DNA of 64,000 nucleotides from Sipunculus nudus. Its lineage: Eukaryota; Annelida; Sipuncula; Golfingiida; Sipunculidae. The translations under genes and the position numbers were made by a program. The stretch spans positions 65,651,417-65,715,416 of the forward strand of contig CM049319.1 in NCBI GenBank assembly GCA_026874595.1, given 5' to 3'. This document shows, one piece after another, positions 36,480-50,500 of this stretch. The notes under the pieces are model-generated. The model was given only the letters and a program-made list of their open reading frames with translations, was not told where the DNA came from and searched no databases. Each line of letters starts with the position of its first letter. Position 1 is the stretch's first letter.

Positions 36480-39400
36480 AAAATCTTAATAAAAACTTAT
36501 TTTTCTAGTTTGATGATATTGCTCACTGTAAGGTGGCAGCACTTACGCCTTTCTGAAAGATTTAATTTCCGTTAAAGAATCTGAACACACTCTGTTGAAA
36601 GGGAAATGCAAAACACGCCAGGTTCATAACAGGAACTGATCTGATTAAGTTTCACTTTCTTCAAGTGATCTGATTTATTTTGATGCAAGGCTATCCCAGC
36701 ATGCAACTTGTCACCATTATCAGAAATATATCAATTATAAGAAATATATCAATTATAAAAGTCGATTTTTGATCATATTATTTTATGATGCATATCAATG
36801 CAGGAAAACTCCTATATTCCTAACATCTTACATCTACACATGCATGAAAAAAATATAAAATCTACAAGAGTTTTATGACATTACCTCCTATTGTATTTAT
36901 AAATATCAGCAACATAATGACATATGATGAATTTCAGGGCATATGATGGACTTGTACCCTGCGTAATTATAGATAACTCCATTTTATTGGCCTTGCTTTA
37001 CTTAGTAACTCCATTTTATTGGCCTTGCTTTTCCACTAAGTAGACTAGCTCCACCCTCACTTCTGTGCAAAGTACTTTAACATACTCTCGATATCCGCAC
37101 ATGGATGTAACGCTGAGGTGTTAGTAATGGAAGCCTGAGCAGGAATAGCAAACTTGATAATGATGATCGATGCAGGCTTCATAGAAGCAGGGCACAAGTC
37201 TATACATATGCCATTCATTTGCAACTTATTTATAAATAGAGCAGTTTTACCAGGACTAATACCATCTGTGTTTCTTAAATCTCAAGGATAAGTCTTTTTT
37301 TTTCTCAACTGAAGGTTATTTGTCCTTAACTTTTAAACATTTGTAAATAATAAAAAGTAGACTGGCACCTTGGGATTATTATCACAAGAAAGTCAAATGT
37401 GTAATAGACTGGCTACATGGCATCTTGAGATATACTGATAATTATGCAAGTGTCAGGGTGGTATCACAAACTATAAGTAGTATGCTACAGGAATATTATG
37501 TATCCTACAATTTGCAATCTGAGACCAGACAGTGCAATACATCAACACGATACCTAGCAGTTTATACAAGACAGATGAAGGATGTTTTATATATAAAGAG
37601 AGTGATAATAATGGATGATGAAGCATTGTGCATCTCACAGAGTTGCTGATGCCACACACTGTGTGCTGAAAACAATACATGGTAATTCCAAATCTGTCCT
37701 CATGTTTACAGCCAGCCTTAATTGATTACCAATGCCACCTAATGTTAAATTTTGAAATTATTCTTGCTCATAATAAATCATTAAGAAAATATAAAATTTT
37801 AAATTGACCATTACAATTGTTACACTTTTACAAAGATGTACAATGAGTTTATTAAATATGAACATATACCATGATTTGGTGTTTAATTTAATGAACACCA
37901 GGTGGCACTTTTAAGCAAATTAAGGTATTAATGTAAATATAAGTTAACAAACTTTTGAAATACCATATTATGCCACACGGTGTGATGAAAGCAATGATAA
38001 AGTCCAATACAAGTTGACCTCACATGGTCAACAGAAGCGGCAAACAACACAAGTCAAAACAATTCACAAAGACTGGTGGGATAAGGTACACAAGCAACCT
38101 GTCATACAATGATGGGCACCGTCCATGCTGGACAAAAGTTGTAACACTCACAGATATCATACTAACAGTACATCTTACAGGAATTATAATGTACAAGGAG
38201 CCTATGGGTAACATCATATACAGTAGTCATTATTAATTATCAAAATATCTCTCTCTCTGAATCTGAAATTTTCAGAGTATTATTCCAGTAGGTTGTTACC
38301 ATAGATTGGTATCTATCTGTAAGATCATATTCTTGGTAAATGAGATATTTGGATAATCAATACTCTTGTTATATTTATATATTTTACATATGTCTATATA
38401 AATTAACATCTGTCAAACTGCTATACCAGTCTTTGCAAAACAACCTTGTTCCAGCCATCAACTAGCAAAACATATGCCCTGGCTCTGATAAGCATCTACC
38501 TGCTGTATCCCCTCATCTCATTGGTTGAAAAACACCAAGCCTTAGAGTTTTAACCAATCAGAGGGTGTGATATATCTGTGATGATAGATCCAGCAGTGTG
38601 ACCCAATCCAAATATCCTGAATACCACTGTAACATCTACATTAATGGTACAAAGCTGCATCCAGGCTCTCTACCTACTAACAGTCATCATAATCCTAATA
38701 AATAAGGGGCTACCATTCTGCTACGGTAATCATGCACTTAAAAAGAAATCATAAAATCTTTGAAAAAATAAACTCAATTCCTACAAGTGAGATTTATGAC
38801 TGAACTGTGAAGCAATTGATACACACTTCTGAGTCCTAAGCCTTGATTTAAACTACAATTGTTGTTTCTCTATTAAAGCACCAATTTTACTTGAAAGATC
38901 GGTAATATTGCAAGCTGAAAAACTGAATCTGAACTTAGTCAAATCCAGCATATTTCATACAAACTGAAAAATCAATGTAGATTTTTAAAAATTTAATTTG
39001 ATTAACAAAAACAAAATAGGACTATAACTATTCCTTATCTTAACTTAAAATGGACTAGAATTTTAATACCTAAATATTCTGCAAGCTTAGGCAAATTTGC
39101 TGAATTTAAAACAAGTATACAAAGTTCTAGGCTTATATTTTTATGCTCTTCAAGCTGTCATTCATATTTCTGCTTAGCTGTTGCAGCTGCTGTCACATCA
39201 CTTAACAGGAGAAAGATGACAGTGCTCTGCCAAGCACTGCCACTATATAAGCCTTTAGTTTAAGCAACTTTAAAGTGTTTTGATCTTTCTTTTGTTACAG
39301 CTTTAAAAGTTGATCATATATGACCATGAAGACCAGCACATCTTCTACAGTTTACTCCTTTCACGTCTTTCATATATTTGCAAGTAAATTCTATCATAAT

Positions 39401-39980
39401 CTTCAGGTCTGTTACAAATGATTATTTTCTTTTATTTTTAAACATAATTCTGGTGAAAACCAATCTGGTTTAGCTGCCTTTACTGCAATTTTGAAATTCT
39501 TGTTCAACAAACTCAAGACGGTTCTGCAAATAACTGCATGATTTTTCTGATCCACATCACTACAATTCTACCATGTTTTAAATAAAATTTATGCATTTTT
39601 TAACATACGGTATTAGGATGCTTCAACAGAAATGCCCATATTTGATCTTACAATTGACTTTTTATGTATTTTTTTTATATTAACCTAAAAATAGTTCATA
39701 AGTGACAGATGACTCAGTCACAGGTACTACAGAAAGGCAGCTGAAGGTCAGAGGTCTTAGTTCATAGGTAAACATTACAAAATCATCAACCATATAAAAA
39801 ATAATACAAAAAGAGACATTCACGAGAATAAAAAAAAATTTACACCCTGCTTTCAGGAAGAACGGCAGTTTTCAGGTGGGAAAAGTCAGAGGTCAAAAGT
39901 TTGGAGGGTGAACAATGCAGGGTGGGCTTCACTTGGGGTGTTTTACAAGTTGACTAGTGCTGTATTCTAATCGAGAGTTC
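36480..39980 (-). other. Probable CALU 3' UTR and downstream DNA
   Basis: No coding pattern is seen. The stretch is AT-rich and mostly free of recognisable mobile elements, as expected of a long 3' UTR. The first minus-strand AATAAA past the stop lies at 39436-39431, about 545 bases downstream; further use of distal signals is possible. A 30-bp direct repeat (ACTCCATTTTATTGGCCTTG) occurs twice between about 36973 and 37035. Confidence 0.4.
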
Positions 39981-40085
39981 TTAGAACTCGTCATGACGTG
40001 TCAGTGCTTCCCCAAAGTCTGTAGCCTGGCTCCCCACAAATACGTCGTATTTTTCAAGAACCTCCTCCTTGGTCAATACACCATC
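39981..40085 (-). CDS. CALU: CALU last coding exon, EF-hand 6 and HDEF
   Basis: Acceptor GTTTGTAG; 105 nt including stop TAA at 39983-39981. It encodes DGVLTKEE, completing the EF6 loop begun in either 7a or 7b, then [20 protein letters not shown] and the terminal HDEF. HDEF is the calumenin variant of the KDEL/HDEL retrieval signal. Confidence 0.96.
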   Translation of the reverse strand, partial: DGVLTKEEVLEKYDVFVGSQATDFGEALTRHDEF

Positions 40086-43000
40086 CTACAAACGAATAAT
40101 AATATAAATTTATAAAATTCTGAATAATTGGAATGCACATCTGAGATATGAACACACAGTTAAAGATTTGTAATTTCATCCAATGATAACTTTGAACATA
40201 AATTGTATTAAAGATAATAATGATTAAGTAATGAAGCTGAAGATCAAACAATGATATGACTGGGAAGCCTAAATGATAAAGGATATATACATCATGTTTA
40301 CCAATAAATACATCATGTATACCAATTAAATCCTATCTTGAAAAGCCCAAGATATTTCAGGATTCAGAACAATTTTAAACACAAATGAAGAAAGAAGAAA
40401 CAAATACCTCATTAAATCATTAAAAAAGGAAGACAAAAACACATAAAATATGTCAGATAATACAAGTAAATATAACACTCAAAGAGACATATACATAAAA
40501 CATAAGTAACAATCTAGTCTTTTTTAAAGAAAGATTCCACTATATAACCATTGTTGTCATCAATGACAAGTGAACAAATAATAAGGAAAAGGTCTAAGAA
40601 GTGTTTACTGTCTAATGCAGAGATGATCACAGAGGAACACACTTAAACTAAATGTGACAGGGCTCCCAAAAAGCTCATCAAGAAATAGAGGAATTCAATA
40701 GCATGACCAGAAATAAAAGTATTGGAGTTTATAGGAATATTTAGCCAAAAATATATGAAAAATATTTGAGTTTTCAGACCACCATCATGATATATACAGT
40801 AACACAATCTATAAGAAGCATCTTAAGGTCTGTTTAACTTATGGCTCTACTTGTAATACTGCAAATGGCTCTACTTGTAATACTGCAAATGGCTCTACTT
40901 GTAATACTGCAAATGGCTCTACTTGTAATAATGCAACTCTTACATGTACAGTTATAAAAAAGGGTGTATTAGATGAAAAGAAGTCTACATAACAATATTT
41001 TTTCAGAAATAACAATTATAACAGAAACACAATTCTGCAGTGAAACATTTAGGAAAATATAGGAGATTATGGTCTAAATGCTGGAAAATAAAGGGAAATA
41101 AAGGAGACTAATGTAGGAAGTACAGGAGTCAATGGGAGCCCTGATGTCATGCTACCAGCATGCTGTTATTAAAGAGGTTGGATGTAGTGGTTCATGCAAA
41201 AAAAAACTGTATAAAACTGATTTGGGTGAAACCGCTTAGATCTGATAAAAAAAGTAACATTCAGCACAGGCTACCAAAAGATTATCCCAAGTTATAACTG
41301 ATTTCATTATAAACAAATATATATTTGGTAAAATTCTTGATTATTTATTTTTCAGGAACAATTTATCTGAAATTTATAACATTGATACAGTCATGAAATC
41401 ATTTTATTAGGTTTGCCTGTGTTTTGATTTATCATGAATCAAAAACATGAAACCCTGACATAACCATATAGAGTACTTAGACATTTTCAAGAATTTGGGA
41501 AAATTGAAGGAGTAAAGATTTACAATGATTTAGTAAACTGTAACTCTTTATATTGTTATTTCACATCATATCCAAAAGGTGATAACATAATGAGCTCTTG
41601 GGTGACCTCAAATGGATGCTTGGTGTTTACAAATCATAATGGACAGAATGACTAGGGAATGGACCAGGCATTAGGGGTTGTGCAAGAAATAATGACAAAG
41701 CTCATTCATATGTTTCCTGCTGTCAGGAGGGTATGTATTCTTCCCCACTCGTGTGTTTGTTCACAACATAACTTTTGCAATCTTGCTTGGGATCTCATAA
41801 AATTTCCATGGCATTTCAGGAATTGGTAAACTAAGAATCAATTAGATTTTGGTGTGGACCTAGCACATGATCCAGTTAAAGGATCTTCATTAAGGGAATA
41901 TGTAAAATTTTTAAGTCACTTATGCATGAATGAACCTAGGATATTGGGCTAAATAAGTGAAAGCAAACACTGTTTTGGGAGCATCCGACAATATGACCTC
42001 CCCCACCCCTAATTAACAATTTAAATATTTCTTTCATAAAGGTATCTTACATAGTCGATTAAACATTGTTTGTTTCATCTGGAGCATTCCATGAAATTGC
42101 CCCACATCTTTGTATCCTTCCTGACAAATTCCATATATTTTGTCCTAACCCATGAAAAAAAAAAATTGCTCGCTCCAGATTTTTTTTGCCCTAAAATCCA
42201 TACAACTATTTGTTTTCTTGGCAAATGCATAACTGTTGTGTTCATTTACTCCATTCACCCGGTGCTAGTATTCCAGAAAGAGTCATACAAATCCTCTAAA
42301 AAAAAATTTGGAATATTACCAAAAGTAGATATATTTTACTCCCACGGTTTTGATTCAGGTAAATAAAAACAAAGTATGCTCATATTGTGAAATTGATGAC
42401 AAGGTTGGGAGTTTTTATTTTTATTTTCAAATATAAAAATAATAAAAAAAAAGATGGACTGTTCACTGGTCACCGAAAAAGGATGTGTAAGCTAACTGCA
42501 AGGGGAAAAAAATTTAATTTTCAAAGAAAAAAATTCAAAACTCTATCACATTGTACAAGTTTGGGTACTTGTTTTCAGTGTTTTTTTTTATCTTTTTTAT
42601 AATGGGGAAAAATCAGGATTGCACTACAATAATCAATATTCTAAAATGTTAGTGAGGTGGAGACACCTAGTGGCATACCTTGTCAATATCAGATTCGCTT
42701 ATTAAGTGTCTGGCTTCAGCCTCTGAGTGGTCATAATCAGGGGGAATGATCCAATCCTTCACTTCGATGCGGTCCATTTTACCGTCTTTGTTTTTATCCC
42801 TGAAGGTACTGAACTGTTCACGTTCAGTTTTCACCCAATCGGGCTCCTCCTCCCCTTCCTTATTTGGCCACATGTCACCTAGGCAACCAAAGGTTATATA
42901 GGGTAAGAATTAGCATAGAGGTCAGCTGAAGGTCACATAAAGGTCATCTGAAGGTCACACAGATCTCTGAACATGACAAGGTATCTGTTGCTGTCAGGAT

Positions 43001-44440
43001 CATCAAATGTGGTTGGTGTACCACTGGGAACCCTGTTTAAGCCATACAGTGCAAGAAGAGGTTTTATTAGTATCATGTTAATTATACTGTCTGCCATTTT
43101 GATTTCTGGCCAAACTCAAGAACACTGAAGCCCTATAAACACTCACTGAACAAATCTTTATAGGATAAAACCAGACAATTTGTCCATTTTGACAATAGCT
43201 ATTTTTTAGATATCCTGATCAAGATGCTGCACAACAATCCCTGCTTATTTAATCAGTGGCAACTTTTTTGGTGTTACATACAAGGGTTTTCAAAAATGAA
43301 AACCAAAAATATTCAAAATGGCAGACATGCAAATTTGTATGAACCTTCACCACCTACAAATTAAATAAAAGAGGGAACAAAATAATCATGAAACAGCCCT
43401 CCTGGGGGAACAACTATAATGTCACCTATCTATACAAAAAACTCATTCTTTATACAAGTGGGGGAATTTACTCATTAGGACAATCAAAATTGTTTTTATT
43501 CTATTTGACAGGTTTACTGAGCATTGTTTCCATGCTGTCCTTAAGTACTCAATTTTAAAGTGCTAACTTTACGTGATTTTAAAAATACATTTGTAAATAG
43601 CATTTTTTATATATTTTCCTACAGTTATTTTGGATTCCACCAGGAGGGCTATGCAATGCAAGAGTTATTGGTGCATGCTCCAAAAACTAGTCTCCAATCA
43701 TAACAGACTCTAGCCTCCAGTCATGACAGATATTAGTCTCCAGTCAGGACAGAAACTAGCCTCCAGTAATATCTGGAACTAGCCTCCAATCATGACAGGC
43801 AATAGCTTTTGCCATAACAAAAAGTAGCCTCCTGTCATAACAGACCTTGTCTTCGTCGGCTTCCTGGAACAAATGTTTTGTCTCCTGCCCTGTATGGTCA
43901 TAATCCTCGGGTATAATCCACTGCATAACCTCATGACGGTCCATGCGGCCATCTTTATTTAAATCACGGAAATCTCTGAACTGCTCACGCTCAGTCTCCA
44001 GCCACTCAGGGGGCTCACTATCCTCATCATCACTATCATACATGTCAGCTGTACAGCAAAAATACATGTTACAGGGCCTGTCATGAATATTCATATCAAT
44101 CATGTGTGAATGGCATTTCAGTCATCCTGTTAGAGTAAAAGAAAAAGATTTTTGCATACATATGGCAAGGTGTGACATGAATATTCATTATCAGTGCTAT
44201 AATAATGCAAGAATGAATTTATATTTAAAAATAACATAGCCTCAGGCCAAAATGCTCCAGACATGTAACACTGAGGGTGACTAAATTAACAACCAAGTTA
44301 TATAAAATGCTAGAAGGCCCATGAAGTATAATCATTTACCATATGAAAGTTTTACTATTGATGGCATTTCCTAAATATGGTTGCATATTGTTCCATTAAT
44401 ATTCATAACACTGATGTTACTGATTTCTGCAATGAATATT

Positions 44441-44508
<68 letters not shown>

Positions 44509-47500
44509 ATACATACAGACAAAGCCCTTTATTTGCAAGTCTGTTAACAGATATGCCGCTTACTTGCATGAAATTCTGAAAACCAAAACCAATTCCTATA
44601 TGTTATCATCAAAAATGCGCTGCATAATCGGAAGCCTCATAATCGCAAACTTCCAATTAACGCAAGGAAAATATGGGCAGAAAGGTAGAAAACTCACGTT
44701 AAATGCAAGTATTTCAATGAGTCGGTGAGTTGTGTTTGTGTTTTCCCAACAATGATCATAGACCAGAAGTTCAAAAGTAGCCACTGTGATAACTACAGGT
44801 GCACATGTGTACAAAGGACCTTAATTACCCTGTGCTCGCTGATGCAGTTCGATATGGTTACAGCATACATCTCTTTGAAGTGGGTTAACAAAGGTAGGTT
44901 AAAAATATGTCACGCTTATTAAACCCCTTGATCATGAGAACAACTCTTAATTAGCTTGAATTTGTTTGTCAAACAAACTTTGTGTTCTAGCTGCCCCATG
45001 GTTTGTTCCTTTGATGATACTCATAACAAAATTGTCAAAGGCTCTTATATAAACTTATATTGTTAACCCCTTATGTTCGTTATGTTTTGTCAAAACATCT
45101 CTTCTATAAAAGAACAGCAAATTTCGAATCATGTCACTATTCAATCATGAGTGGCAAGCGCAAACGCAAGGATCTCTACTTCTTTATCACAATACGAATA
45201 GTGTTACAAAACAAATGCTAAATTAATTAGATATTCAGCGGTCCAACCGATCATTCGGCTTCCCCTTACACATGGTAGATGGTGAACTTCGCCTATATGC
45301 AACTTCGGTTAATTGCAACAAATCTGCTTGACAAAAGCCTCTTGCAATTAAGCGGCTTAGTCTGTATATATATATATTTTTCTATGATACATGCATAATG
45401 TAAATTGATTTTCATTATTCTTTTATCAATATAAAAGAACTGCATTCGACAGGGTCCAAACAAAACTCTGGATCTAAATTTCAAGAATCTCTCATGGTTT
45501 TTCTAGACATATCCTGGTGTCTACTGCACATGTGTGTCCTGTGTGTAACTGTATCCATTGCTGGATCATAACTCCAAGGAACAACCAAATGTCCCACTCA
45601 TTTGTGAGTTTTACATGGCTGTGGGGCACATTCTTCCCATTAAACAAGCAATGGGTCAAACTGGGAGGAGGCTGACTGTAAAAATCTCGCTGTTGCTCAG
45701 ATGAGATTTGAACTCGCAACCTCCAGGTTTTGAGACCTGTGCTCTATCCTCAGACCACAGAAGCTGGGGCTGCCAGTTACATCACACACACTGTGTATCA
45801 CTGATGCTGGTTATAAACTTACAGGCTGTGGGTTGACCTAATACTAGTAATAGGCAGGTTTTCCTAATAAAAATATACATAGTGTGCACCCATATTATCT
45901 GACTTGTAAGCTTATCAAAGGAAGCCCACACTATGTTCCTTCAATCAAACAACTGAAATTTGGTTTTTTTATTACTGCTAGGTTGTAAGCCTAAAGCTGG
46001 ACACACATAACCCAACACTTACAGTACACAGATGACAATGTATACATTTACAGACAGAATTATATAACATTCAAGGTGTTCTAACAGCAAAAATATTGTG
46101 TTCATGATACCAAACAAATCAATACTATCTAACTTAATACTTTGTCTCACTTGACCCTCTGGGTCTGCTAATTCTAGCACCATTTATCAGTTTATTAGAA
46201 GCAATGAAGCCTTTACTGGGTATATGCAACAAATGATTCTTTTTCAACCAAGACCCACCCAACATCCAACTCACAGGTTGGCAAAGTCAAGGAAAAGATC
46301 TGATCTCAAGGAAAAAAACTTCTAGGTTTATGAATGTTCACGGGATATTTAACTGTTAGCATAATGCTAACTTTTCTAAAGTCTGGAGCTATTCATTAAA
46401 AAACAGAGGTATGCTGAATAGGACGGAGAACATGTATACATAAAACCACCTACCGATGTACTCTTCCAGACTGATGAAGCCATCCTTGTCCTTGTCAATG
46501 TCCTCAAGAGTCTCCTGAAATACCAACAATCATTACATTACGAATGACTAAAGAAAAAACAATATATTCTTCTCTGATTTAAATAAATGCATCACTGAGT
46601 GGCAACGAGGACTCAAAATTATTATAATGATCAGGATACAAAAATTTCTATTAATATCTTCATTTTTAATTTCATTCTTTACATGGTGATCAGAAAGGGG
46701 TCATTTTATTAAGAAGGATGTCTATTTATTCAGAAAGACATACTTTATTCAGAAAGAGGTCAATTTAGTAATACAATTTAAATGCACTTTTCACCAGATT
46801 ACTGGGTAAAACAATGGTAAAAACGATAATATTGACCATAAATTCAGTTTTGTTCACATATGTTAGGTGCACACTTATTGAGACAAGACCCATAAAAAAT
46901 CTAGGAATTTTCCCCTCATGCCTTACAAGTATCAAACTACCAGGGTATTACTTAAAAGTTGGAATTCTGGAAATTAATATATCTTTTTAAGTTTGCAAGA
47001 AAATTATATAGGACTCAGGAGCGTAAACATAAGCGGGCAAGAAGATTTGGTCTAAAGATCCTTAATTATAACTGACAACTTCCAGGAAATCTGATGGGTT
47101 GAAGGTCTTTTTTAATTTCCTTCTCTGCTTTAGATATTTAAGCTCTTTTTATAGGATTCAGTCCTCTCTGTGAAATATGTTGTTACAAAGTGATTTAATT
47201 TCCACTATGACACAGGAGGGCTGAAGATGGTGACACAATTTTTAAGGTGTACTTATCAGTCTTCTTTTTCTATTAATTAAAATAATGCTACTGCCTGTCA
47301 ATCCCAACAAGCCTTCATTCAGTCAAACACAAACTATATATTTCTTGGAAGGTCATGATCCAAATTGAAATATATCTCTTACCGTAACCCATGTCTATAT
47401 ACATGATATGAAAGAAATCTGTCCATTAGTTTTCAACTTATTATGCTCATAGTGCTGTGAAGTGGCAATGGTGGGGTATTACAAGGTATGAAAGCAAGAT

Positions 47501-50500
47501 AACAACACAAGGTGGCGCCACCCAGAAAACAATGCTATCAAAGATCTCATGTCAATTTGATTTTTGGACCAATCCATGCATCCCTCAGTGAGATATTAAA
47601 GTTAACATCATGTCAGCGTTATTGCCTCTGTGACCTTGAAAAATGCATCAAGGTCATCCATATTCGAACTTGGCCTAGCCCTCGATAAGATGCATCTAAA
47701 CTGTAGGTTTGGTGACTGTACCACAAATTCTTTTTGAGTTATTGCCCTAATATCATTTTAGCATAATCGCTGCTGTGGCCTTGAAAAAAATGCATAAAGG
47801 TCATCCATGATGGAATTTGACCTAGCCTTTGATAAGATACATCAAACCTGTGGGTTTGGTGACTATACCTCAAATTCTTACAAAGTTATTGCATTAACAT
47901 CATTTTAACAAGAAAACGACACAAGGTGGCGCAGTCTGTCTTCTGCAAAAGACAAAGCTATCCAAAATCTTCGGTCAATTTGATTTTTGGATCATTCCAT
48001 GTATCCCTTACTCAGATATTAAAGTTTTGTGAGAATTTCACCAAATATGGGAATATTTAAGGTCAAGGCCACTCTCATAGGAAAGGTCATGACTCCAATT
48101 TAAACATCATCCCATTACCCATATCTATGTAAATGCATAATATAAAAGAAATTTGTCCATTAGTTTTTGACTTATAATGCTCACAGTACTGTCAAGTGGC
48201 AATTTTGGGGGTATTAAAAGGCACGAAAACAAGTAAAGAATAATAGGTGGCACTACCAGTTTCTGGAACATGACAACCCTATCCATAATCTTCCATCAAC
48301 TTGATTTTGGGATCAATCCACGCATGATTTCTTGAGATATTTAAGAATTTGTGTGATTTTCCCCCAAATTGGACCTATTCAAGGTCAAAGACACTCTCCT
48401 AGTGAAGGTCATGACATCATTAAAAAAGAGTCGTCCTCTCACCCATATCTATACTTATACCAAGTTTGGTAAAGATCTGTGAATTATTTTTTGAGTTAAT
48501 ACACAAACAAGATTTATATGCGGCGGCAGGACCCTCATGGAAACATAGTATCCCCCGACTTTGTCTGGGGATACAATTAACAGAGATATTCACACTGGAT
48601 CAACAATACATAAAAACCTCAAAATAGTTTAGAAAATTAAATATTAGATGGCGCTGGGCACAAGCAGCATGTCTCTAAATATCAATATCTGTATTTCAAA
48701 TTATCCAATTAAGATGCTCATAAAGAAAAGTATTTCAGCCCTTACATCAACAACGACATCTTTCATGTGCTCCGTTTCTTCTGGATGCAGGAAGCTGCTG
48801 AATTCATCCTTGGTCAGTTTGCCATCTCCATCAGAATCTGCCTTCTTCCAGCGACGTTCATCACGCTGTTTCATATCAGCATAGGTGTCGTCCTCACCTG
48901 GCTCTGTTAAGAAAAAGCACCCAATAAATGTTTCAACACAGCCTCTGGTAAAACTTATCATTAATTATCTAATATTCCATAAAAAATACTGTATCACAAA
49001 GGACCATTGAAATATATATATATATTACACACACATATATATATATTTATATGTATATGACCCTAATTCGCTGCACAAGGTTCACTTTTCAATGATGTTC
49101 ACTAACTTGTGTCCCATAATTCTTAAATCTCTAATAGGATTAAAATATTTTTCTCTGGATATTATGACTTCTTTGCATTTGAATAAATGTGCGTGATCAA
49201 TTATGTAAAATCTTAAGCAATTTAATAAATGAAAGGAAAATACCAATCACTGATATGATCCATCAACTGGCACACCACTAGTTAGTGATAGGCTATTGAT
49301 TGATTATAATCAGTGATCAGTCGGGTTGATGCACATAATCTGATGATCCATCGATTGCAAAATTTTCCACATAATAAAGGCTTTTTTATGAGGAAATGTG
49401 GGGCTTTATATATGTTATACAAGCAAACTAGAGAAAAGCCTGTGTTTACCAAAAAAAAACATAATTCCTAAGTTACTATATAGACATGTAGGCTATAGTA
49501 TTATTAGCCTGAATGTAGGCCTACATATATCAGCTGAGATGATGTACTAGTCTATAAACGTCCAAACGTTCATAATTCCAAAACCCGATTGTTTCCAATT
49601 ATCACTTGGTAAAGGTCAACCAATTTTTACTGATGATATATAAAGAAATTGCAATCAATCCCCAACACTACCACCAGTACATACCTTTATCTTCATCTTC
49701 ACTGAACCCATATGTCCTTTTTTTGTAGGTGTCCCAGTCGAGTTGGTCTCCCTCGATCTCATGCTCCTTCCACTGTCTCTCCGTGTCTTCCACGATGTAG
49801 CGACGTTGGACGTACTGCACCCACTCCTTCAGCTCTTGTTCCGTCACCTTGTTGTCTCCGTTTTTGTCGATCTTTTTGTAAATCAACCTGTGGTATATAA
49901 ATGTTAGTGATTATGCATGTGCAATATTTAAACCAGAAATAAGAGTGAAATGGTGAACAAAGAAATACATATTCGTGACATTTGTGAACTGATAAATAAC
50001 TTTTTACAATGCATGTAACAGTTAATCTGAGCTGACGAGAATAAGATAATCAAATCATTTCTTTCAAATTCAATGCATACACCTAAATGTGTATCATGGA
50101 TTGACCCAGAAGAGCATTTTCTGTCTTATGGAACAGCTTCAAAATTCCTGGTGGTAATAAGATTGTTACATAATAACAATGTTCAACTCCAGTTAATTCA
50201 ACTTCCAGTAAATGACCAAGATATGGGTTCTTTCAATGATGACCAACCTGAACTGAGGTAAATTTTATCTGCAAGCAAACTTTAGGACATTTTTCCCCTC
50301 TGTAATAGTTACAATTGTTCACTTGTAAAGCAGTATCTCAACCAACCACACCTCTTTAACTGTAAGTGGACCGACCCAATTAAACCTCTATGATATAGTA
50401 AGCTGTCCTGGGGATCAGGGCAAGGGCTAGACTTCACTTAGTATTGATAGCCGGAGTGAGATAAATGTGTGCCCCTATCCAGCCATTGGTGGCCAGATAT

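Noticed and set aside
42900-42965. Cluster of AGGTCA nuclear-receptor half-sites
   Set aside because: The hits (AAGGTCAC repeated) fit a short degenerate repeat common in these introns; no paired spacing typical of a response element.
45640-45775. Functional tRNA gene (also 35.2, 51.2 and 57.0 kb)
   Set aside because: Only A/B-box-like parts are present; no complete cloverleaf, and the sequence continues into a shared SINE body.
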